Assembly: GCA_003990745.1 (NCBI GenBank)
Contig: RBNI01000029.1
Coordinates: forward strand, 1 to 53,062
DNA from: Jimgerdemannia flammicorona
Taxonomy: Eukaryota > Mucoromycota > Endogonomycetes > Endogonales > Endogonaceae
Direction: 5' to 3'
DNA length: 53,062 nucleotides
Part shown: positions 45,196 through 53,062 of the stretch, one piece after another
How the letters are laid out: every line of letters begins with the position of its first letter
Numbering within the stretch: the first letter of the stretch is position 1
Made by a program: the position numbers and the translations under genes
The notes under the pieces: generated by a model
What the model was told of the DNA's origin: nothing
What the model saw: only the letters and a program-made list of their open reading frames with translations
The model's database searches: none

Positions 45196-46539
45196 TGTTA
45201 AAATATTTCAGTTATAACAACTTGATATATAGTAGTATAACTTAACTATATCATTATATAAATATTATCAATATATATAAAAGTATATAAACTATTAATA
45301 AATAACTGTAACTCTTTTTTCTCTCTACTCTTCTCCAAGTATTCTACTTTTTTTTTTTAACAAACTCAATGTCCCATGGATTTTTATTAGAAGAGAACCT
45401 AGACTATATAGGCGAAAACCCTTCCTTACCACCCATTAAGCACTGCCTCCCCATTAACCTAGGCTAGCTATTGTCCAGCAGCTCAACCATGCCAGGTACA
45501 GCAGGGCCTAGTTGGTCTGTACCTCATTCAGCACACTATGCTCTCTCTACTACCATGGAGAACCTAGCTATATACTAATGACCAAAAGTGCATGCCCAAG
45601 ACCCCAATACAAGGTCATATCTAAGCCAAATAGAATAGCCTCTGCCATCCTAAAGAGAATAACAGGCAAAGAAAAACTCTCATCAAAGTACATCACAGTG
45701 GATAGGGCCTGGTTCTCCTAGTTGAGGTGAATAAAGGACTTACATGTGAGGTGGGTGGAGACCTCTAATACCCCACTACTCAAGCTTGTAGGCCTTGATC
45801 ACATTGCTATGTCAGCTCCTAGTTCTAGTTGAGTATAGCCAAGATGCCTGAAATGGGTAGCCTCAGGCCCCCAAACTCCCCTCAATGACCAGGGCCTCAC
45901 CAACTGAATTGCCAAAAGAAGCTGAGAGTGACACTTATTATCTAACTGCTCTGCACCAATCAAAAGGCCCCACAAAAGCAGCACCCACCTCAGCACCAAT
46001 AACTGCCCCCAGCCTAGCACTCTACTGGTATAACTTAAATGCCCTTTTACCTATCTGTGATGGTCATCTCCCCTCTCATCCTGACAATACCCAAAAAGCA
46101 GTCACTTATGCCATAACTGTGCTTACTGGAAAGCTTGCCAAAGCCAGAGGGCCCACCACAGATACTGAGGATCTGTAGGTAATCTATACTGAGCACTTGA
46201 TGCCCAAGGTCAGCCAACTCCCTACATAATCTGTGATACACTGAGACAGTACCTTATTAGTGATAACAAAAGAAAGAAGACACTACACTAAAATAGATAT
46301 ACTCCAGACATAGCTGAAGGCACCAGAAACTGCAAAAAAGTAGAGAAGACACTAATCTGACACCAATAAAGGGCCAACTCATCACCATTGCCTCTCTCCC
46401 ACTACTCTACAATAGGTATAGCAAACCAACCTGAGGTAGAGGGGGTAATAATTGTGGAAAGTAGACTTGGAAGATCACCTACCAAACTATTGTGACTGGT
46501 AAGATAGCAGAGAAAGGGGCATCTAAGTATTCTACAATA
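45196..46539 (+). repeat. 5' LTR of Copia-2, split at 45348-46524
   Basis: TGTTAAAATATTTCAG to AAGTATTCTAC (45347), then after the insertion and its TSD the last bases AATA (46536-46539). Matches the 3' LTR at 52709-52861, which ends TAAGTATTCTATAATA. About 156 bp when the insertion is discounted. Confidence 0.8.
45348..46524 (-). mobile_element. Poly(A)-tailed retro-insertion of unknown source (1.18 kb)
   Basis: TSD CCAAGTATTCTAC (45335-45347) and CTAAGTATTCTAC (46523-46535), one C-to-T difference. A run of 11 T at 45348-45358 is the poly(A) of a minus-strand RNA; its AATAAA lies about 25-30 bases before the tail. The tail end (GAGTTTGTT) is unlike the LINE end. The sense strand is G-rich and has only short broken frames (for example 46020-45799 and 46241-46047) with no motif I recognise. 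It could be a processed copy of a host transcript, a long SINE, or a non-autonomous LINE relative. Confidence 0.8.
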
Positions 46540-46542
46540 AAA

Positions 46543-46555
46543 GATTATGAGTCCT
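46543..46555 (+). other. Copia-2 primer-binding site for initiator tRNA-Met
   Basis: GATTATGAGTCCT, three bases after the 5' LTR. Differs from GGTTATGAGCCCT by two transitions at positions other than those changed in Copia-1, so each copy supplies the bases lost in the other. Confidence 0.75.
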
Positions 46556-46679
46556 ATTAGTAAAAGTAGATAATAATAAAAAAGACACCTCTCTAATATA
46601 TACTATACTATACAAAGCTATCACACCTATAAGAAGTATCAAATATAAGTCTACCAAGTAGTATAAGCAGAATGAGACC

Positions 46680-49600
46680 CAGAATAGATATTGATAACAT
46701 AAGCATTATAATTATAACCATTCCTACAGTAGTATCAACAATGCTAAAGAGGATGATTTCAGTCTTTAATAGTAAGGATTATACCATATAGATGTATTAT
46801 ATGAAGAATCTCTTAGAATAATATAATCTAGAGGACTACTAGAAGCCACAGGTATAAATAATAGGATATAATAGATTATAGAGTGTTAAGAGAGATTATG
46901 TTTACTCTTTTGAATATTCAAATAAAACTCATTATTAATACTATGATAGCAAACTAAGTTTTGGAGATCTTATGCAATCACTACTAGTATACATCTGTAT
47001 CAAACAGATTTTACCTAAAAGTACAACTATTCAATCTCTAAATAAAGTCTAAAAAGAGTATCCAGAACTATACCAACTGTATTGATGATTTGATAAATCA
47101 AGTAAATTTGCTTTCTATAATGGTAGACCTCATTAAGAATAAAGACAAGATTTAAGCCCTTATATATAGACTTCCTAAGACATATAATATGATTGTTGCC
47201 ACTATGAGGTAATCTAGTAAACTATTAGACTATAAGTATATCATTATAAACCTTCTAATTGAGAAATCAAGGCTGGGTGGTAATGATAATGAAGATGATT
47301 AAAAAGTATACTATAGAGTATATGAATAAGACAAAGATAAGCCAAACAAAGAATGAGAGCAAAACTAGCAGTGTGATGGTCAACAAGCCAAATTTGATGG
47401 TAAATACTTCTACTATAATAAGTATAAATACTGTGAGCAAGATGGCAACTGTATGAAGAAGAAAAAGAGTAGTTAAGATAAATAACATAAATAGGTAAAT
47501 ATTGTGGATTCCAATAATAAAAGCTGCAGAGGCAGCAGAGGTCTATTATTTGCAGAAGTAGCAATCTATCTATATATAGAGAGAGATATAGGAGCAAATT
47601 CAGAAAATATTTTTACACTGATGAAAAATATTGACATAAGTGTCTATACTAATATAAGCTATATGCTGAGTACTTATACATATAGTATAGAAGTCTGGCT
47701 TATAGATTCTAGTGCAATATAGAATATAGTAGTATATTATGAGTAGTTCTCTATATATAAGAAGTTTGAGCATCTCATACCTATCAAATTAGGTGACAAT
47801 AATGTCATTTATACTCAAGGCAAGAGAATTATTAATATACACCTATATGGAAATATTAACAAATCCTCAGATATCTTTGTGGATATATTATATATATTAA
47901 ATATAGGTAAGAACCCCTTCTTAATAGACCAGATGATAGCTTAAGAAGATAAAGAAGTAAATATAAACCTAAATAGTATAACAGTAATCAATCTAAAGAA
48001 TAATAAAGAGCCAATATATATATTTAAAAAGGGAAATGCAATCAATAGCATACTAAGTAGTATATCATCTATATATTCTGTAACAGTGACTGATACCTGA
48101 TATATATAGCATGAAAGCTTGGGACACATCAGCAAGATGTACTTGGAATAGATGATAAAAAGTAAATCTATATATAAATTACTGAACTATACACTACTAG
48201 ATTTCAGTTTTGTAATGGATATATAGCAAATAAGACTTTCTGACAATCCTTTTAAGAATAAATAAAGTGAGTGATCAGTATTCTCAATATAATATATATA
48301 GATATCTATAGCTTTATGTGAACTTTGACATACTCTAGAAAGAGATACTTCATTACCTTTATTAATAATTATACTCACAAAGCCCTCATATACTTCCTTA
48401 TAGTAAAGAATGAGATATTTGAAAAATTCTGAAAATTCAAGACAATTGTGGAAAATGAAATAAGACATAAGATATAGACTCTATAATCAGATAATAGTAA
48501 GTAATATATCAACAAAGCCTTCAGATATTCTTGAAGATGTATGGTATCCAATACTCTATAATAGCTCTCTATATATCTGAACAGAATAGTATTATAGAAT
48601 GCTGTAATCAAATAGTAGTAGAGATGACTTAAATAATGATAAATATGGTCAGCTTACTATACTCCTTTCAGACTTAAGTAGTAAATATAGCAGTATATAT
48701 CCAAAATAATTATGTTTCTTGAGCTCTAAGTAAGAATTTCAGTAGATCCAGCAGATTTGGCAATAATCAGTAATTCAGAAATGACAGTGATCTTATCTCT
48801 GAAGAATTGTAGAGTAGATCTAAGCCCAATATCTTATACTTATAGATATATGGAAGTGAGGCTTACATATTCAATAAGAGTAATAAGAGAGGTAAATTTA
48901 AGTTTAAAATATATAAGTATATAGTCCTTAGATATAACAGAGTAATATATAGATTATAGAACCTATAGAAATATTATATCATTATTATGCATAATATTCA
49001 ATTCAAGAAGATTAAGTAGAAAATTTGTATAGAAATTCCTTTCTCTATATCAAACCTAATATTCAATCCAATGGTATAGCTAGTGATATCTATGCCAACC
49101 TCAAAGACATCTCTGACACCTATATCAGCACCAGTATAATTTATATATATATCAATAAGACTATTAGAGTCAAGAATTATAAAAATTATAGATAATGACA
49201 GCAATGAAGATATCACTCTAAAAGGTAAGAAAAAGCACATGAAGCAGATTTAAGAGATTATTGAGATCTTAAGATATTCTATTACAAATATAATATAAAT
49301 TATACCTGTAAGTATACTTACATAGCAATAATTAGTGAGGTAGCAAATTATAATGAAGTCATATACTTAGATGATAGAAAGAAGTGGAAAAAGGCAATAA
49401 ATGAGGAATATGATTCACTCATCAAGAATAATACCTGGGATTTAGTCTCTCTTCTGGCAAATTAATAAGCTATAGAATTCTACTAAGTATATAAAGTCAA
49501 ATATAATAGTAATAGTGATTTAGTGTAATATAAGATCTGATTTATAGTAAAGATGTATTCATAAGGATATGACAAGATATTTTCTCTAGCATTCAAGCTT

Positions 49601-50870
49601 ATTTTACTTAGAATACTTCTTGTGATTAGAGCTAAATATAATTATAAAATCCATCAAATAGATATTAAGACAGCCTTCTTGAATAGTGATATAGATACAG
49701 AGCTATATATTTATTAACCACAAGAATACAAAGTATATAATAATAGAAACGAGCTCATATATAAGCTATGTAAAGGCCTCTATGATATCAAACTAATGGC
49801 AAGGCTATAGAACTAAAAAATTAACAAATAACTCTTAAGTAATAGATTTAAGCATTGTGAGGCCAATCTATGTATATATACCTAATATATTCTCTTAAGA
49901 ATGATATACTAAGGAATTTAGATTGATAATATCATTCTGATCAGAACAGTAAGTAAGATAAATGATGTAAAGGATATACTATATCAGAAATTCAAGATGA
50001 TAGATATGAGTAATATATTCTATCTTCTTGGAATATTGATCATATATAATAGATACAAACATACTATAAATCTATTACAAGCTACATATATTTAGACTAT
50101 AGTTGAATATTTTATATAAGTGAATACAAATCTTTCAAAATATCTATGGAGACATCTATAAGACTAAGAAAGTCTGATACTAAGTCTGAAGATACAATAT
50201 CTCCTATCAGCAAGATATAGAATCACTTATATATCTTATACTTAGGATAAGGCCCAATATATCATATATAGTTAACAAAGTAGCATAGTACTTATCCTGC
50301 TTTGAGAATTCGTATATTTTCTAGTATATTAAAGATACAGCATACTATATACTCAGTTTAGATAATAATAAGGGATAAAGTAAGGGTGCTATAAAGTTAT
50401 TCAGTATATATAATGCTAATTAGGCTGGTGAAGACAGTCTATAACTAGATACCTCTTTAAAATTAGTAAAAATAGAGTCATTTTATAGCAAATATATAAG
50501 TAATCTTCAGTGGTAATATTATCTATATAAGCAGAGTACTAAGCATTGTCTATAGTGACTAAGAAAGCTATATAGCTTCAATAACTACTAAAGGAGTTAG
50601 GATATAATCACTCTATACTACTCTAATAAGATAATCAATCTATAATTACTATGGCAAAGAACTCTATCTATTATATTAGAATAAAGTATATTGATATATA
50701 GCATTATTTTATATTAAAATATATAGAAAACAGTACTATATACTTAAAATAAACTCCAATAGAGTATATGATATCAGATTCATTAACTAAAGCCCTTCTA
50801 AAGATAAAATTTAATATATATATACAAGAAATGAAAATTACAAGCAATTCTATACTAATGGGAATTAAAC
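46680..50870 (+). pseudogene. Copia-2 gag-pol remnants
   Basis: Gag: VFNSKDYT and MYYMKNLLE near 46765-46825. Protease: VWLIDSSAI near 47692, as in the Copia WxLDSGA motif, followed by FEHLIPIKLGDNNVIYTQGK. Integrase about 48080-48720. RT start EYDSLIKNNTWDLVSLL (about 49408). Later KAYKIHQ-like and FKLILLRILLV-type segments, and an RNase H end near 50520-50600. Stops and TA-rich decay throughout. The coding part ends before the minisatellite insertion at 50978. Confidence 0.75.
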
Positions 50871-50977
50871 ACTAGTAAGTAGTAAGCAATGGAAATAATA
50901 AATAACAATAGCAATAATAGGAAGTTTTTCAGAGTACTAAAAGCCTTCTACTATATCTTATACATTCTTTCATTTGT

Positions 50978-52492
50978 CAAGAGCGAGCTAAGCCACAGAG
51001 ATAGGGGCAACACAGCAATATGGGCAATATGGGTGGGCAAGATGGGCAAGACGGTAAGACGGGCAACATGGGCAAGACAGGCAGACAGCAAGACAGGCAA
51101 CATGGGCAAAATGGGCAAAATGGGCAACACAGGCAACATGGGCAACATGGGCAACACGGGCGGGCAACATGGGTAACATGGGTAATACGGGGGCAACACA
51201 GGCAATACAGGCAACATGGGCAACATGGGTGGGCAAGATGGGCAAGACAGGTAAGACAGGCAAGATGGGCAAGACGGGCAAGACAGCAAGACGACAAGAT
51301 GGGTGACATAGGCAAGACAGGCAAGACGGACAAGACAGGCAAGACAGGCAAGATGGGCAAGATAGGTAAGATAGCAAGACAGCAAGATGGCAAGATGGGT
51401 GACATGGGCAAGATAGGCAGATGGCAAGACAGGCGACATGGGCAAGATGGGCAAAATGGGCAAAATGGACAAAACGGGTAACATGGGCAACACAGACAAT
51501 ACAGGCAGGCAATACGGACAATACAGGCAACATGAGCATGCAACACGGGCAACACAGGCAATACAGGCAATACAGGCAACACGGGCAATATGGGTAGTAC
51601 AGGCAATACAGGCAGGCAAGATGGGCAAGATGGGCAAGATGGGCAAGATGGCAAGATGGGTGATATGGGCAAGATGGGCAGACGGCAAGACAGGTGACAT
51701 AGGTATGATAGGCAAAATGGGCAAAATGGGTAATATGGGTAACATGGGCAACATGGGTGGGCAAGATGGGCAAGATGGACAAGATGGGCAAGATGGGCAA
51801 GACAGGCAAGACGGCAAGATGGCAACATGGGCAACACGGGCAACACAGGTGGGCAAGACGGGCAAGACAGGTGATATGGGCAAGATGGGCAAAACGGGCA
51901 AAATAGGCATCATGGGCAACACGGGCAACACGGGCAACATGGGACATGGGCAACATAGGCAGGCAAGATGGGCAAGATGGGCAAGATGGGCAAGATGGGC
52001 AAGATGGGCAAGATGGGCAAGATGGGCAAGATGGGCAAGATGGGCAAGATGGGCAAGATGGGCAAGATGGGCAAGATGGGCAAGATGGGCAAGATGGGCA
52101 AGATGGGCAAGATGGGCAAGATGGGCAAGATGGCAAGATAGCAATATGGACAATATGGGCAATATGAGTAGGCAAGACAGGCAAGACAGGCTAGATGGGC
52201 AAGACAGGAGGTACTAATAGGGGTAGGTCAGGTGTACTAGATGCCAAGTACTTGAGGTGGTTGGGGCTCACAACTCATACCCACTGAGTGGGGCAGGCCG
52301 GATAGGAGGATCTAGTTACTTGGGCAGTAAGGTCACAACTCACACCCTAAAGATGTAAGGCTGGGTGAGGGTGAAGGTGGGTTGAGATTGGGGTGGAATG
52401 GGGCTACTGATATTGTATGAGGATATGTGACATGTTATAGATAGTTAATAAATGAGGCTATAGCCTATAGAAAAAAAAAAAAAAAAAAAAAA
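50978..52492 (+). mobile_element. Retroposon made largely of a 9-bp minisatellite
   Basis: Perfect 17-bp TSD TACATTCTTTCATTTGT at 50961-50977 and 52493-52509; 22 A at 52471-52492; AATAAA about 20 bases before the tail. Body: a 20-bp lead, about 1.2 kb of GGGCAA-type tandem units, then about 280 bp of unique G-rich sequence ending in the palindrome GGCTATAGCC. It was therefore copied from an RNA and inserted as a unit by LINE-type machinery into Copia-2. The unique part has two similar blocks, GGCTCACAACTCATACCC and GGTCACAACTCACACCC. The source RNA is unknown. Confidence 0.85.
50998..52190 (+). repeat. Minisatellite of 9-bp (and 12-bp) GGGCAA units
   Basis: Mixed units GATGGGCAA, GACAGGCAA, GACGGGCAA, AACATGGGCAAC, AACACGGGCAAC and AATACAGGCAAT. 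Most variation is at one dinucleotide (CG, TG or CA). At 51967-52128 there are 18 consecutive perfect copies of GATGGGCAA. Open frames up to 403 codons on both strands result from the 9-bp period and are not genes. Confidence 0.95.
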
Positions 52493-52708
52493 TACATTCT
52501 TTCATTTGTAATTAGACCTGAATTTATATTACCAATCAATATTGCTCAGGATTTCCATTTTTTACTACTCTTTTTATTTATTGTTATATTTATAACTAGG
52601 GAATTTCACTCTTTTCTAGTTATCTAGATAGCTCTCTGTTGATTATATTTAGTTTGCTTAGTTAGTTCTTTATTTACATATTCTGGAATATATCTTATTG
52701 AGTAGGAG

Positions 52709-52861
52709 TATTGAAATATCTTAGTTATAGCAACTTGATATATAGTAGTACAGCCTGACTATATTATTATATAAATATTATCAATATGTATAAAAGTGTA
52801 TAAAATATCAATAAACAATAGTGGCTCTTTCTTTCTACTCTTCTTTAAGTATTCTATAATA
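52709..52861 (+). repeat. 3' LTR of Copia-2 (153 bp)
   Basis: Starts TATTGAAATATC (TG to TA at the terminus) and ends TAAGTATTCTATAATA. Followed by TATTT, the TSD. Bases 52510-52708 before it are the AT-rich end of the internal region. Confidence 0.8.
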
Positions 52862-52866
52862 TATTT

Positions 52867-53047
52867 GAACAGAGTGACTATTTATAAATCTATAAGATAT
52901 TTTAGTTTAGTACTACTATAATTGGTTTACTACTAGTTGAGGGCTTGGCTTATATAAGTGATTAAATAGTATTACTGATCAGATCCTTCTTAGGCTAGAA
53001 CTGCTCCAAGATCATCTTTGGAGACATCTATATATAAGATAAATGGC
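52867..53047 (-). pseudogene. Gypsy-1 copy B: RNase H start
   Basis: Reads PFILYIDVSKDDLGAVLA, the first RNase H strand with its catalytic Asp, then YISQALN, then TNYSSTKLKYL and VTLFKY. This is the canonical order in Gypsy RNase H (ISRxLxxxExNYSTTExECLA). It stops at Copia-2 and continues in frame at 45195. Confidence 0.85.
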
Positions 53048-53062
53048 TTTTTTTTTTTTTTT
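53048..53062 (-). repeat. T-run at window end, probably another retro-insertion
   Basis: Fifteen T abut the RNase H reading frame exactly before PFILYID, where the coding sequence should continue. This is what the poly(A) end of another minus-strand retroposon would look like; the rest lies outside the window. Confidence 0.5.

Larger units (their letters stand above)
45196..52861 (+). mobile_element. Copia-2: Ty1/copia element containing two retro-insertions
   Basis: LTRs at 45196-46539 (split by an insertion) and 52709-52861. TSD TGTTT (45191-45195) and TATTT (52862-52866), differing by one G-to-A. Initiator tRNA-Met primer site at 46543. Coding order gag, protease, integrase, RT, RNase H from 46680 to 50870. 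Related to Copia-1 but with different LTR sequence. About 5.0 kb without its two guests. Confidence 0.85.
26203..53062 (-). mobile_element. Gypsy-1 copy B: host of Copia-1, Copia-2, LINE-4 and mariner
   Basis: Fragments of one minus-strand Gypsy element occur in order: RNase H (53047-52862), RNase H end and tether (45195-44820), integrase (31210-30067), C-terminal region (29089-28810) and 3' LTR (28809-26203). Each gap is filled by an element with its own TSD. Removing Copia-2 with one TSD joins FKY to YLIRKIFTLITDH in frame, which proves continuity. Removing Copia-1 restores colinearity with copy A (RNase H tether to integrase). The element leaves the window on the right. All coding parts are stop-ridden. 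Confidence 0.85.

Noticed and set aside
50998..52190. CRISPR-like array
   Set aside because: The repeats are contiguous 9-12-bp units without unique spacers, in a eukaryotic retroposon.
50951..52217. Open frames of 259-403 codons on both strands (Leu-Pro or Gly-Gln-Asp repeats)
   Set aside because: A 9-bp repeat without a stop leaves every frame open. All frames are long, and the array lies inside a retroposon with TSDs.
52230..52340. Resemblance of the retroposon 3' part to 7SL/Alu (CAAGTACTTGAGG, GGAGGATC)
   Set aside because: Only short matches to motifs recalled from animal sequences. A covariance-model search would be needed.

Overview
This window looks like repeat-rich DNA from a filamentous ascomycete (Pezizomycotina). 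It has Tad1-like LINEs, Gypsy and Copia LTR retrotransposons and a Tc1/mariner element, all decayed in the way repeat-induced point mutation (RIP) acts: CpG almost absent from the repeats, TpA in excess, and stop codons at former Trp (TGG) and Gln (CAA/CAG) codons. The species cannot be told from the sequence. No intact conserved housekeeping gene is present.

Layout. 1-985: decayed minus-strand coding fragment, unrecognised. 998-6807: near full-length LINE (LINE-1) with poly(A) and target-site duplication (TSD). 6808-15204: the only island that keeps normal CpG. It holds a diverged tandem duplication, a tiny retrotransposition footprint, a degenerate 17-bp repeat array, a probable multi-exon gene for a Tyr/His/Asp/Lys-rich small protein (10355-11232, +) and a probable 103-residue gene (12389-12700, -). 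15205-26021: decayed Gypsy element (Gypsy-1 copy A, +) carrying a 6.2 kb LINE (LINE-2, -, itself split by a MITE) and a 5'-truncated LINE (LINE-3). 26203 to the window end: a second copy of the same Gypsy family (copy B, -), exploded by insertions. These are a mariner element with ~215-bp inverted repeats in its LTR, LINE-4, Copia-1 (which contains the 8.7 kb Gypsy-2) and Copia-2 (which contains two poly(A)-tailed retro-insertions, one of them mostly a 9-bp minisatellite). Nesting is three levels deep, and most boundaries are fixed by TSDs or by restored reading across the gap.

Functionally the window is a transposon graveyard. LINE-type machinery (APE endonuclease plus reverse transcriptase) probably supplied all poly(A)-tailed insertions, including the two non-LINE ones and a 26-nt footprint in the island. 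The least expected features are a long open frame inside both 1.5-1.6 kb LTRs of Gypsy-2, a minisatellite-bearing retroposon, and a primer-binding site matching the anticodon arm of initiator tRNA-Met that can be recovered by comparing two mutated Copia copies. All protein-level calls come from reading translations by eye; no database search was possible.
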